Of a DNA stretch of 64,000 nt, positions 22,401 to 35,116 are shown piece after piece. The position numbers and the translations under genes are program-made. The DNA lies in assembly GCA_026874595.1 (NCBI GenBank), contig CM049309.1:12390576-12454575 (forward strand), given 5' to 3'. Position 1 is the stretch's first letter. Each line of letters starts with the position of its first letter. Below the pieces are notes generated by a model, which was given only the letters and a program-made list of their open reading frames with translations, was not told the DNA's origin and did not search any database. The stretch is from Sipunculus nudus (taxonomy: Eukaryota; Annelida; Sipuncula; Golfingiida; Sipunculidae).

Positions 22401-25400
22401 TTTTGATATCAGGGAGAGATTGAGTAATTAAGAAATTTTACGGACCTAGTGCAGAAATACGTTGAGATGCCTGCGAGTAAGTCCTGTTGATGTCGATCAA
22501 AGTTAGAATAGTATTCTCTCACAAGTAATGGTGATAATGTTCCAATTAATAATAAAAGCCTCAATTAGGGTAAAAATAAAACACAACAATCGGTTGCAAC
22601 AAATTTTATCCACATATAACATATATGTAAGATCAAATATTAGATAAAAAATACTTGCTTTCATGGTTGTTTTAGTCCCATACTTGGACTAAACCAGAAA
22701 TCCTGGGACCCACCCCGTCAGGGGCGGACACCCCGCTATAATGGACAAATAGCCTGTTCCCCTGACCTATTCGCCCAGAGGGGTTTAACTGTAACACAAT
22801 TTCTGATAATATAATGATTAGATAATGACATCAAATACTAAAAAAGTTTTACAACCATTCAAAGTTTGACACATATAATCTCCCTTTTAGATGTTCCAAA
22901 CTAAGATTGGACTTTCTAACATTTTATCCTGAGCATCACAGACTATTCAAATTTTCTTCCTATTGAAAGCCCTGCTTGTGGTTATTATGACTTACAGCAA
23001 TCTTATTATGGACATATCATTCTCAGCATTTTATCACCTTCATCTTCATTTAAAAGACCATGCTTCCTGCAGGTAATAATAGAAAATCTTCTCTTAGGCC
23101 AGACTTTTTTAATTCTTTGGTTTACGAACATGATTGACAAAAGTGATAGGTAGGAGGTAGGAAAAAAAAAAAAAAATTGGAACAAACCTGGATACTTGTG
23201 TTGGTGAATCCTGTCTTGTACAGTTGGGTTATAAAATTCATATTTAAATGGCACTATATAAACCTGTATAAAATATATAAATAATATATAAAATTAAAAT
23301 ATTATCATCATCCTCTTGAGTTTTCCACATGAATCATGTGTGTGCCATGTTATTTCAAGCCATTTAAATGTCATTGAAGGTAAAATAATGACAAATAAAA
23401 TTTAAACAGTAAAACTTAAATATGATTTCATACACACCTGAAATAAAACTTCAGTCACTGTCACTGCCAAGTGAACTGCCTATTTTATAAAGTTTTACAA
23501 ATTAAAGACTAGTCAAATACTTATACAAATACAAAATAATATATTTTTGTCAGATATGCAAGGAGAATGCTTAATATTCACTGCTAGCATGATAGAATTT
23601 CAGTTGTGAATGACAATAACAACGACAATATGCGACTTTCAGCTATTCGCCCATTGTTTATCAAATGTCAACAACATGGAACGTGAGTTGTTTTACTTTT
23701 ATTCATGACCATTTCCTTTTTGGTGTTGCACATGTTTGATAGTCCTTTGAATATACAACAACTGCTAATAAAATGAGGTTTCCATTGGAGATAACATTGA
23801 ATTATTCAACTATTTTAAAATTTAAAAAGTTTTAATAATCTTAATTTATTGATAGAGAACTGCATTTCTTATCACGGCCGTGACAGTACGTACCGTACTC
23901 AGTTTAATATGCCGTCACTTGGTCACTGTCAGTCCGGTATAACTTTTCGGCATCCATACACAACAAAGCTTAATTCCATCACATCCGTTTGGAACAATTA
24001 AATGAATCCTTTCAAAGTTTCTGCATTTTAAATGACATTCATTTTAGCTTGTTTTGACAATAAAAATACCCGCAATGCCAACGCTTTACATAAACCCGCG
24101 CAACTAAGACTACAGATAGTCGAAAATACTGAAGAAACCCGGTGAATTCCTGGAGTTTTCCAAGAGTACATGACGACCTCATGCAGTATATAATTTCATC
24201 TGTTCAGTAATTTTCTTTTAAGCGTTACAAGACTATGTTTTTAAGTTTTGACAAGTTATAATATTTTTTAAGAGTAAACTTGTGAAACATAGCCAATTTG
24301 CAGTAATAAATAGCGTCTGAATTTGAGTGCAATAATTAGTCTTAAGAAGTAAATTTGTTTGTATTTCCAGCAAGTTATTAACAGTGGCAAGCTGGTAAAG
24401 CCGCTCTGCAACCAAACTAATTTTCTTTTCCAATTCACATCTATCTATAACAAATATGTTTAACGAGGTAAATATGACCTAAACGCTGGTTTGAAAATGT
24501 ACTGTAGTGCAGAAAACGAACTTTGAAAACTCTCCAAGAATTCTCAATTTCCCTGCTGAATCTTTTGACTACTTGATGGCCAATCAATTGCATTTATGGC
24601 CCACGGATACCCTATTGTGATTGGCTTAAACCCTCCATCTGTCATTATGAAAGTGACCTTATTAGCCAATCATAAGAGTTCTAACGTTTGAAGAAATCTA
24701 ATAAACACGGTCACTAAACATTTCATTTGTCAACAACCGTGTTGCATTCGGCGACGCAATATAAAAGGTAAAAAAAGTCAAAATGCCAATTTTATTTTTT
24801 TCTGAAATGAGGAAATCGGAGGTCGGCGCGTTTGTAAACCGAAAAATTAAAAAAGTCTGGCCTTAAGAGTTGAGATAAGATTTGTGTTTAAGACTGATCA
24901 AGATTTCTTAGTTTATAGATATTTGGTACATTCACTGCATAGTAATACGTTATAGTAGTTTAAAGTGGACTGAAAGTCATCTGAGCTATAGCCATCACTA
25001 ATTGTCCCTCATTCTGTATTTCATCATTTACTGTCAGCATTTCACTGGTCAGCTTACTACTGTTGCTGCATTGTTCTCATTGAAGGTTAAATGAGTTTAT
25101 TATATATTGTTTTGAATATTATTTTGAAATATATTCATTATGCTCATTATAGTTATGATTATTAATGTTCCCAGCAAAGGTCATATGTATCTCATTTTAG
25201 TAGTGTGCTGAAATGATGCTGTTTACTGTAGGTACAAAAAGAAAGCAAGGATCTTCAGACCACTCTGGTACTTCAAAGAAACACAAATCAGATGGCTCTG
25301 GAGCGTCACATTCAAAGTCAGCAGGTTTTTCATCCAGGTATGTACATTGTAGATAGAATTTAGCTATTGGTTTAATCTCGACTGTAATGGCATGGTCACT

Positions 25401-26282
25401 CTGCACAGGTAGATAAACCTTCTATAACACTCTTAATGTTGAACTTACAAAAAAGTAAACATGTAAATGGATAAGTCAGTATAAAAATCTCATCTGTGTG
25501 ATGACCAACAACATTTCCAGTGACTTGCGGAATTAAAGCTCTCAATCATAGGCATGTTTATTATTGGGTGTAAATTCAACATACATTCAGGGAAATATAA
25601 CAGTATACTGTGTAATGATGGAATCTTTTGTCACAGAATAGATGATGTTGGAAAGATAATGCTTGATCTTGATTAATCGAACTGGCACAATACTTACATT
25701 TAGGGATTGTCAACAGTGAGGAGAGCTGGGTTTCCCCATATAAATTTTACCCACTAAAGTTGTTGATAGACCCAGATGGAGCACGGGCAATTATTCAGAT
25801 TCTGTAATAGGTGAAAGTCACAGGTGACAAACCTGCTTAATGTGCTTTTACCAGAACATATGTTGTTATGTTTTATTTTTTATTTTATTTAGATTAAATT
25901 AAAAATTCTTGAATTCCATTCTAAAGATCACTTGCTCACTTAGCTTACTACGAAATTGTACAGAAAACAGATTTACTGACAAAAGACAGGAGGACACAGG
26001 TTGGAGGATGTGTTGGATAGTTGTGAAAAAATGTGGTGCAAGATTCAAAAATATATTGTGTATATTCTCTGTTTCAGTGATGGTATCACAGAGGATGCTA
26101 TCAGGAGATATTTACAGCGCAAGCCTATGACAACTATAGACCTGGTGCAGAAGTTCAAATCTAAAAAGATGGGTCTTACAAATGAACAGATGGTTACAAC
26201 AATTGGTCAAATACTGAAGAGAATTAACCCAGAAAGGAGGACTATAAAGGGCAAAATGTACCTCTCTCTCAAGGCTGAATGA
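19467..26282 (+). CDS. GTF2F1: General transcription factor IIF subunit 1 (RAP74), 3' exons
   Basis: The gene encodes the large subunit of TFIIF, which binds RNA polymerase II in the nucleus during initiation and elongation. Five coding exons are visible with matching phases: 19467-19669, 20265-20368, 21389-21485, 25232-25337 and 26078-26282, giving 237 residues and a TGA at 26280-26282. Exon one is acidic (runs of Asp/Glu, Lys-rich end). Exon two has a Ser/Asp run and the conserved 'SSALFMP'. Exons three and four are Lys/Ser-rich linkers ('RTPTPTGDK', 'GTKRKQGSSDHSGTSKKHK'). The last exon is the C-terminal winged helix, with 'TEDAIRRYL', 'RKPMTT' and 'QILKRINPER' as in human RAP74. The N-terminal dimerisation domain is not recognised; its exons must lie upstream of the window or be unrecognised before 19.4 kb. 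The DIRS element ends 48 bp before the first visible exon. Confidence 0.93.
20246..20282 (+). promoter_or_regulatory. Two in-frame alternative splice acceptors of GTF2F1
   Basis: Acceptor-like sequences end at 20264 ('tttatcctcag') and 20282 ('tggttctttcag'), 18 bp apart. Either one keeps the frame after the one-base overhang of the previous exon. They would add or drop six residues before the Ser/Asp run. Use of both is inference. Confidence 0.5.
21732..22791. mobile_element. Mariner/pogo-type non-autonomous element in a GTF2F1 intron
   Basis: The ends are CAGTGAAACCCC and, inverted, CAGTTAAACCCC, flanked by TA on both sides (21730-21731 and 22792-22793). TA target sites with CAGT-starting ends fit the Tc1/mariner-pogo (Tigger-like) group. 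The 1,060-bp interior has no long frame. The terminal repeats match over only about 12 bp before diverging, so the copy is old. Confidence 0.6.
23097..24862. mobile_element. PIF/Harbinger-type DNA transposon, copy 2, in a GTF2F1 intron
   Basis: Same family and orientation as 473-2318, with the same GGCCAGAC ends and TTA on both sides (23094-23096 and 24863-24865). It is about 80 bp shorter, with small deletions (for example near 23410 and 23600). It lies in the intron between the exons ending at 21485 and starting at 25232. No transposase frame was found. Confidence 0.87.
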
Positions 26283-26322
26283 GGTCAAGGAAAGGGTCAA
26301 CTGTAATTATGACTCAGGAAGA

Positions 26323-26328
26323 AATAAA
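26323..26328 (+). terminator. GTF2F1 poly(A) signal
   Basis: An AATAAA lies 41 bp after the GTF2F1 stop, with a second overlapping AATAAA a few bases on. This implies a short 3' UTR. Confidence 0.65.
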
Positions 26329-26339
26329 TAAAAAAAAAT

Positions 26340-28390
26340 ATCATTATTTTGAAACAGTTTGAAGACAATCCAAGTATGAGAACAGTCAAAATGGTTGGAT
26401 ATATATATATATAGGTTTCATATTGTTCAGTCATGTAGAGAAGAATGTAACATGAAATATATAACATCAAGTTGATGCGTGTGGGGGGGGGGGGGGAGGG
26501 GGGGGGAGTTGGTACAGTTTGGCACATTTGAAACCAAGGTACTCTGATATGTAGTGGTAACCGTCGATTCCATTACTGGATTCTGTGAAGTTGGGAAGCT
26601 TGTATAGGTAACATTCACTGGTGGATGCATCCCCTTTGACATATTCAGTTTTATGTTTTTCGTATTTTATGCGAATAACAGTGCAGCCACTCTGGGTTTG
26701 ACAGAAATAAAAGTATAAAATCTAACATGAAAAAAAGTATAAAATTGTCTGAAAATGGAAGGAAAAAAATACAAATCAGTACCAAATAGCACAATTTTTG
26801 TATAATTTTACAGCATGCAATACTTCTAAACAAGTTTAAGGTATGAAAATATATTTACATATATTCCAGTATTCCATATATCCAGTGATTTTATAAAACA
26901 TTGGCAAGATTGAAAAAAAAAATCACTTGTAAAATGCCTTTATGAATAAATATTGACAGAGAATGTCTGCTGCATTCAGTTGTTTAAGGTAATCATCCTA
27001 TAATAACCACCTGAAGATGATGCTTTAAGAAAAGAAGTATAAAAAAGTATTAACCCCTGAAAAAGTATAAAAAAAAAGTATAAAAAGAAGTCTTGCCTGA
27101 AAAAAAAGTATTTTACTTTTAAAATGTATAGTGTGGCAGCACTGTGTTAACTCATGATGAATGATATTAAAATTCCAGCTTCTTCAACAACTGAAATATA
27201 CTGCAGGTGAGGAATCCTGCTTTTCTTGGATGATGTGCTTACTGTCCCAGTGATTTCATATTATTGCACATCTAATAAAACATCTCATCACAAAGCTCCT
27301 CATAACGATTTCTGAATTCAGATCTAAAAATGCAGTTTAATATGACATGCCCCCTCCTCCCTGTGCAATTTCCGCATTGTCCATTACATCTATTATACAT
27401 TACGACAGATGAGTGAAACAGGAGTTTGTATCAATTCATTTGCATATGGACTTTATTAACAAGTGATAATTCAAAGCTCATGATAAAAAGAGGTCAGAGG
27501 TTTAATTCACTCAACTTCTGAGGTAATGGAGCAGATGTGTTTTTTTTATCACATTTTCTTTGGGTACATACTGCCTCTGTTTGAAAATATTACATGAAAA
27601 TATTATGGAATATTAATAAAGATTATGTGTACAGTTTGCTCTTTTTAACTTCTTGTCTCATGTTACATTAATACTAAGTAATATGCTGTATGTGTGTCAT
27701 GGATGATCAGCCGAAGCAAAATTACTGTAGTAGTTATATGGTACTGCTCCTGTGTTTTTAGCTCAAATGGAAATAAGCCCAATGAGTTCAAAAACTGGTA
27801 ACCTAGACCTGGATCTTCAGTGTCAATTCAGCTGGAATAGAAATATATTGTTTACACTATAACTTTTGAACCACTCAATATATTTTCATAAAATTTGATA
27901 TGTGAAATGTTTCTTTAAACACTTGGAAGTTTTCAGAAACTGGTCACCTTGACCTTCATCTTCAAGGTCAAATCAGCTGAAATAGAATTCATTTTTGAAT
28001 GCTGTAAAGTAGTCCATAATTTTTTCCTCAAATTTGGGGATGGTAGGCCCATAGGGTGGGGAGACATATATCTGTTTTTCAATGCAAAAGCAACCTCATT
28101 CTAGTTCTGCTTGTATTGTTAGATAGTGCCAGGAGTGATCGTGGCAAGGAGTAACCTTTGAAAATTTTAAAACAGAATTTTGAAAATCATGAATTAATGC
28201 AAATTTTCAACAAAAACTAAAAAAAAATGCTTCGTCTTTATTTCTCTACCAATTGTGATGGTTTTGTTTACCTGATTGGTCTAGGTTCTGCCTTGTATAC
28301 TTCATGACAGAATTTTGAACCTGCAGGTGTGGTTACCTCAGACATCAACTTTATCTGATGTAAAAGTTACATGGACTTGGTGAATATAGC
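26340..28390. other. Intergenic stretch, no gene recognised
   Basis: It contains a G-rich tract at 26483-26510 and AT-rich DNA with repeated 'agtataaaa' words (about 26700-27110). From about 27757 there is a repeat that begins T-rich then 'agctcaaatgg' and has two decayed units of about 130 bp ('tggtaacctagacctggatcttca' and 'tggtcaccttgaccttcatcttca'-like). No exon was recognised on either strand. Confidence 0.5.
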
Positions 28391-28394
28391 AGAA

Positions 28395-29645
28395 TTTTTA
28401 GCTCAGCTGACTGTAAGTCATCTGAGCTATAGCGATCACCCTTTGTCCTTCTGGCAATCCGGCCGTATGCCAATTAACAGGGCACAAATTGTAACCGCTG
28501 GACCTGGAATCTTCTAACTCGACATCCAGGGAGGTCCATGAGAATTCTCCTTGAAAACTTGGAATAAGGTCTCTGTTACCCATATTCTTCGAGCTTTGGG
28601 GCTCCAAAGTACCCCAAAGAATAATGGAAAATTTGATACAAAAGCTCCAGTATCTGAACACCTAATGCATTGATAACCATGATTTTTTGCATGGATATTG
28701 GTCATGGAATGTTCCATCACTTTCTGCAGACTGGTGGCGCCACCTGTATTTTAAACGAATCTGTGAGCTTATGCGATGGCGCAGCGTCGTCCGTCCATCG
28801 TCAGCCGTCCGCTGTCCAGGGCTGGCTTCTTGGAGCCAAGAACAACAAAAAAGTTGATACAAAAGCTCGTATCTCAAGAAATAGTTCATTGATTGTCATT
28901 ATTCTTTGCATGAATATTCATCATGGAGTGTTTCATCAGTTCTTGCCACCTGGATTTTTTTCCAATTTTCATGCATTTTCTCTCTATTTTTGAGAACTTC
29001 AAAGATGCAGTCGTCGGTTAACAGGGCAGGGAAGTCAAAATGTCCTTGGAAACCTGAAATTAGGTTTCTGTTAACCATATTCTCTGAGCTATGGGGCTTA
29101 TAAGCACCCCTAGCATAATTGAAAAATTGAAACCAAAGCAGGGCACAAATTATAACCATTGGACCTAGAATCTTCTGACTTAAAATCCAGGGAGGTCCAT
29201 GAAAAGTCTCTTTGGAAACATGAAATTAGGTCTCTGTTACCCATATTCTATGAGCAGTGGGGCTTAAAAGCACACCCTGGAATATTTGAAAATTTGATAC
29301 CAAAGTTGGGCACAAATCATAACCATTGGACCCAGAATCTTCTCACTTGGCATCCTGAGAGTTCCTCAAAAGTTCTCCCCTCAAAACCTGAAATTGGGTC
29401 ACTGTGACCTATAGTTTTGGGGTATGTTTGAGCATCCCAGAAGTAATGAAAAATACACACAAATTGCCAGGTTCCTAGGAAAGGCAAGTTGGACTGTCAT
29501 CAAATTTGGTGTGCTAATGGATCTTGATGAGCTTAAGCTAATATGCATGATGATGCCACCTATATTATCTTAATTAGTTTCCTGTGCAAGGACATATTGT
29601 CAACATGTCAGTCAGCTGAGCGTCATGACCCACGGGTCACTTGTT
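28395..29645 (+). mobile_element. Family A element, copy A3, most complete ends
   Basis: The 5' end is T-rich then GCTCAGCTGACTG (28401-28413), which is also one arm of a hairpin spanning 28400-28428. The 3' end has CAGTCAGCTGAGC (29609-29621), the palindrome-like TGACCCACGGGTCA (29626-29639) and CTTGTT ending at 29645. There is one exact GGTGGCGCCACC at 28733. A 5' fragment of family B ('gtgagcttatgcgatggcgc') is embedded near 28760-28850. It is non-coding. Confidence 0.75.
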
Positions 29646-30820
29646 ATGTTCTAGTGGGCAAAAGATGAGCACAAAGTCATTGGGATTTCTGGTTAATTGT
29701 TACTCTCAACAGTCAGTTAGCATGCATGTATGAATGTATGAAAATCCCAAGCATATGTTGCCCTTACATATTGATCCTCGCGGAGATATCGCTGAATGTG
29801 AACATACCGACTGTTCTTATGATATAAACCATACACTCAAACTGTCAGGATTGAAAACATTAAAATTCTCCCACATGATATATTGTACCAATGTTTTATA
29901 TATGGAAATAATACATCATGAAGGAGCAGACACTGAGGAATAGAAAAATAAAATTTTATTTGTAATACAATATCACAGATTTTCTTCTACAATGACCAAT
30001 ATGGCTATACTGTAACAGTAGTTATACAACAACAAAGAAATTTTTGTGTGGTTATTTTCATAACATCTTTTCTTCCTACAAATATTTTTTATGTTTCAAA
30101 TAATTTTTTATGGTGGCTCTTAAGTACAAGCTTCCTAAATAAACTATATATAATTTTTTTTAACTTTCCAAGATTACATATTTCCATATATGAAAAATTA
30201 CATCATGCATCACCCTGGATTGTGGTTATTCTTGATGTATTAATTATGAATAGATAAAATACCTTGAACAAGAAATGCCATAATTATTATCTTTCATAAC
30301 ATCATTAATATATATTTAAACATCTGCAATTACCTGACTCTCATTTTTTGTTTGTTTTAAGGCTAATCATTTTGTATGTTTTCTTACATCTAAAGAGTTT
30401 TGCTCTTTAGTGTTCTTACTTGTTCTGAAGATTGAAGGCTAATTAAAGGATTATGCGTAATCGAGAAAAACAATCAATTATGCATAATTAAGAAATTACA
30501 GTGTTTAGTTCAACAAAGTTTTTGGTGCCTTCAAAACCACATTGTTTCTGTGGCCCCTTGATTGGATTAGTTCTGCAGTCTGCTGCATGGTTGGTCCACT
30601 GGATGGTGCATGTACCCACAGCTACAGCAGCCAGTGTGTGAATCCCAGTACAGGCATGCTGTTTGTGATTATTATATCACCCCGGACTTCCAGGACTTGA
30701 CTATTCAGTACCAGCAGAGTACATGTTCAGTACCCTGTGTCTTCTAGTTGTACTCCTGATGGTACATGCTTCCATGAACACTTTCTGTGATGGTAGTTGA
30801 ATATCTTTGGTAGTAATCTT
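29646..30820 (-). other. Probable 3' UTR / downstream flank of FBXO4
   Basis: This lies after the FBXO4 stop on the minus strand. Possible minus-strand poly(A) signals (TTTATT on +) occur near 29955, but none can be chosen with confidence. No other gene was recognised; short plus-strand frames here (29734-29943, 30048-30257) have no recognisable motif. Confidence 0.4.
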
Positions 30821-33800
30821 TCAGACCCTTTGAGCATTCTGGACCACCCATTCCAGTGGAGTACAGATGCTTTCATAACTTGATATTACACAGTCATGCA
30901 CCTGAAATACAGAGATGAGAGGAGTTAATTTTTAATTTTATTTAATATGTAAAATGGTCACTCAACTCAAACCAGTATTTAATCAAAACAGTATATTTGC
31001 AAATCACAAATTTGTGGAAGTCTTTCACTGGATTTCTGATGTAACAAATCTTCAATCATGGTTCAAATATCCTGACTGGAATGTTTCAAGAAAAAATAAT
31101 ATACATAACAATTTAAAATGACAATTAAAATAATGACAACTGTACTTAAGGAAATGGTCAAGTACATTCAACTCAGAGGAGGAATACTGGTGAAATAATT
31201 CTGAAGTAAAAATCTTCATAAAAACCCAAAATTTGTATTTAAGTACCAGAAGTTTTAAAAAGTTTTGACATTAATGTGTGTTTATTTTTAATTGAGATTT
31301 TATAAAATTTACATAAATCTGAGTTTTTACCTGCCACGGCCTGTTGAGTTTGCTCAGCTGTAGACATCGTACAATATCAATACAACTGGTTTTACGATTT
31401 TCTTCTTCTGGTACACAGGAGAGAACTACGACAGGAACATGGGGAGCTGCCCATAGCTCATTAACCATCGAAAACAACTCTGTCCGACTCCACCTGGCTG
31501 TAACAATAAAACACATGAATCAATTTATGAAAACCATATATATGCTTCAAGGACTCGTAAGAAATAACTGTAAAATTTGCTGGACAGTTTATGGTAATGT
31601 TTTGTGTTGCATTGTAGAATTAATATTAATCTGTCTAAGATATTACAATGATAAGTTTACTGGAGAGTTGACAGTAATGTTTCACATATCATTGCAGATT
31701 ATAAATATACCAGAAGTCCTCATTTACTTGAGAAAAGGAAAAAGGGTACGGGACTCTTGGCAATACTTACACTTTACATTTATTTAAAATCAGAAAACAA
31801 TATATTACATTCAATAGACAAAACTTCATGTGCAGTGTAAAAAGTCCAAAATTTGCTATCTGCTTCAAATTACAATGATCACAAGCATAATTCATTATTA
31901 TATATAAGTAAAGATTTGTAATTTTCTAGTTGATGTACTGGACATAGAAAATAAGAAAGAAAGAAGTATAATTTTATGTGAAATCCACTTTTTAAGTTCT
32001 TATTAATATGTTCTTATGAAAATTTTCTTTGATTACCAGTGCATTCTTACTTTCATCTAGTGAGAGTGATGCATCCACAACAAATACAAAACCGTCCAGA
32101 GTCCGACAGAGATCTTGAACAACTGGGCGGAGCTGGAAATTATCTCCACCAGTACCTTCTTCTGCTTGATTGACAGCTCTGGCCATCATGCGGTTTTGTT
32201 GTATCCGCAGCTCAGCTCCTACTCCTTGACGTTCCTGACGAGTTGTTGTGTAGAGTGTGGTCATTTTAAATGTTACACTGTTGTTCATCTTAATGGTGAA
32301 ACCAGAACCATAACCTACAACAAATGAACTGTAACATGTATATCATAATAAAGATACTTTTCCTGAATCCCAATTTGATACTGGATATATCCTGGATATA
32401 GTTATGGCTAAAATATAAAGGAACATTATTTATTGCTGATATGTAAAATGCTTTGTTACATATACTGTTTTTATACTTAAATTGTTAAATTCATTTCTTG
32501 AACAATATGAAAAAAACACTACATATTATGATAATATGAGATATCAAGGCTAATACTGCAAAGACTGTTTATCCTTATGCTGTGCATAAGGATTAATTAT
32601 TAATATTTTTCATTCATCTTTTCAGTAATCATGTGAGCACTCAGAGTTGTCAGTATTATATTTCTTATAAGTAGTAGGTCCACACACTTCTGAACTCTGT
32701 ACATGGCTAAATGCTCCATAGTAATTTAAACAAAATATATACGGGTATATATAACATAAAGTAATGAAAATAACATATTTTAGATTTCTTTCTAAAATAA
32801 CATTAATTGGAATAACATGTTACCTTCATGTCCAGGGAACATCCCAAGCTTTTCAAACACAGAATTTTGTTCATGTATGATCCTTCTGACTAATCCACTT
32901 GTGCTGGATTCCAGACCAGGCCCAAACATAGCAAGCATTGGTGTTTTCTTTGGCCACAGGGAACGTAATACTGATGAGATCTGGTGGAAACCTGCATTCT
33001 GTTTTCTCCTCTGCTGATTTACTTGTGGGCAACAATGGAGATAGCTAAGGTAGAATGATATAATTATTTATATAATCATTAAATTATTTAACTAAAATCA
33101 ATGAATTAGTGCAATCTCACAAAATTCTAAGACTTTAAAAACCAATCCTAAAACCTTGAGCACCCAGTATCACAGTCAAACCTAAATAAATAATTCATAA
33201 AAATAATAAGAATAATGATAATAAAAATAATGATAATAATTAAATATTAAATAAACAATTAATAAAATATTATTAATATTCATCTAATTACATGTAAAAA
33301 TTACTAAAAATTCAGCTATAAATAAGCTATACTAAATTACTTATAAATTTTTGTATTAATTACAAATATTCTGAATAATAGTGATAGTATTATTTCTTTC
33401 TTACATTTCTTTGTTTGTCCAGTCTGACCCACACTCTTGGAATATATCTGGGTTTGTATTGTTTCCTATGATATCCCATTTGTTTACATCAGTTTGTAGC
33501 TTCTCTCTCCACAAAATATTATCACAGGACACTGCATACCAGTGACGACAAACACGAGACACAACACAAAGTTCCTCGGGACTTAGGAAGGAGAATATCC
33601 GCAAGAGGAAACAGTCCTGTAAAGAAATGATGTATACTTATAATCTCAAAGATAAGTAATAAACAAAATTCATATGCAGAAACATACAAGAAAAATAAAT
33701 GTGATTAATGTCAGATCAGATATATATGTGGTAAGCTTGTAAATACAATATCAGTATAGATTTTTCTAATTTACTTTTGTCTATAAAACTAAAAAAATTG

Positions 33801-34875
33801 TTTTAAATGTCACTTACTATGTTATTTGAATATATCTTCCAGTTCCACTTAAAGGGACATAATCAGGAGCTTTATTATGACTATTCTTTCACACTATCAG
33901 TTCAGTTTTGCTTTATACAAATGTTTCCCAGCAAAACCATCCCAGCACACGACCTCATTTCCTCGCATACGGCTGTATCACACCATGTTATGGTTCTGCG
34001 TGTTGGTAAACACAGTCTGTTTACCACAACAAGGCCGCATATCCGAAGGTCCGATTAAGAGGGGCAACACGCTGTGTTTCAGCCAGCAGAAACATGTATT
34101 ACATTTTTTGGGCAAAATCAGACCGGGTATTTCCTGATTGACACGTGTTTTGGCTCAGCGATGCACACGGCCCCATGCTCTGTGTTTATGTTGACACCTT
34201 TCATCGCGCCCGGTCCACTGTTTTTAACATTTGTTTACAGGAAAATGCAAACGGTTTCAGGACAATATTTTGGCAGGTACATATTTATTTTAAAGGGAAG
34301 AATCTATTTTTCGTGTTTACTCAACATGCTTTATGGTTGATTGGGTCCCTTTAAAAGATAAATAATCCAGTAGGACACACATGCCCCTATATATTTTTTT
34401 ATAATATTTGAACACTATTACTAGTAAATCTTATGATTTATATATTTTTGTGAAATACCTAGTTTTAAATTTTTGTACTATAATTTAAAATAAATGTTAT
34501 TTAACCTACCGATAGCTGACTGATTGTTATTTGTCCATCATTTTCCACTTCACTTTCTTCTTGCTGTGTTTGATCATTTTGCTTCCTGTTTTGCCAGTAT
34601 TTGTTCAAAAATTGCTGGAGTCCTCCAGACACAGGCAGTTTCCCTCCTAGTTTATCAGAATACATGCTGTACAGGCTCATGAGCTGCTTAATATGCGAGA
34701 CGAATGCTGTGTCTGCGTGACATGTACGTTGAGATTCAGTCACAGATCTGCGGGGTTCTGTCACACGCACTGGCTGCACAGTACATGGGCCTGTGACATC
34801 GTTTACCATAGCAACCGGAGCTGCACCCCCGATCTTCCAGTGTTCTTCCATTGTAGGCATCTCAATTTTAATCAT
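30821..34875 (-). CDS. FBXO4: F-box only protein 4 (SCF substrate receptor)
   Basis: The gene encodes the substrate-recognition subunit of an SCF ubiquitin ligase. Six coding exons in transcription order: 34510-34875, 33405-33616, 32824-33044, 32051-32314, 31331-31497 and 30821-30901. Phases match and total 436 residues (human: 387). Start is ATG at 34875-34873; stop TGA at 30823-30821. The N-terminal 122 residues are poorly conserved and polar. The F-box lies at about 125-165 ('LLRIFSFLSPEELCVVSRV', 'ILWREK'). The later part matches the atypical GTPase-like domain of FBXO4: 'MFGPGLESSTSGLV', 'YTTTRQERQ', 'LDGFVFVVDA', 'VPVVVLSCVPEE', 'LNRPWQ', and the C-terminal 'PLEWVVQNAQRV'. All splice sites are GT-AG. 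Intron 1 holds a TTAA-flanked MITE. It is divergent from RPL37. Confidence 0.93.
33853..34350. mobile_element. TTAA-flanked MITE in FBXO4 intron 1
   Basis: The ends are AGGGACATAATCA and, inverted, AGGGACCCAATCA, flanked by TTAA at 33849-33852 and 34351-34354. A TTAA duplication fits piggyBac- or Kolobok-type transposases; the AGGG start favours Kolobok, but this is not certain. The 498-bp interior is GC-richer than the intron around it and has only short frames. Confidence 0.75.
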
Positions 34876-35088
34876 TTTGAACAGGTTTTATAGATCAAAA
34901 ACGTTAGGTCCTTTCTATGACAATCGGTATCCGCGGTTAATGAAGGGTCAGAGGGGCTGGGGTTTATATATTTGAGTTTGCTATGTGTCACACGTTTCGT
35001 GGCTTTGGACAACGTGGCCTGTTGTGTATGTTTGACAGCTACGTCAGAAACTGGACCGGAACCTCCGGTTTACAATTCCAGTTCCGGT
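34876..35088. promoter_or_regulatory. Bidirectional FBXO4/RPL37 promoter
   Basis: Only 213 bp separate the FBXO4 start codon from the putative RPL37 transcription start. The interval holds ETS-like sites CCGGAA (35056-35061), CCGGTT (35065-35070) and TTCCGG (35082-35087), a CRE-like half-site 'ctacgtcag' near 35039, and a TATA-like 'tttatatat' near 34963. ETS sites close to the start are common in ribosomal-protein and bidirectional promoters. Joint control of the two genes is inference. Confidence 0.65.
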
Positions 35089-35116
35089 CTCTTTTCACTG
35101 CAAGACCGGAGGAAAC
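35089..35116 (+). promoter_or_regulatory. RPL37 5' TOP leader
   Basis: A CTCTTTTC tract starts at 35089 and is followed by a leader of about 28 nt before the ATG. A C followed by pyrimidines at the start site is the 5'-TOP signature that couples ribosomal-protein mRNA translation to growth signals. The exact start base is inferred. Confidence 0.65.

Noticed and set aside
30540-30665. Second tRNA-like SINE near the FBXO4 3' end
   Set aside because: There is only a weak B-box-like 'gtgtgaatccc' and no A box at the right distance.
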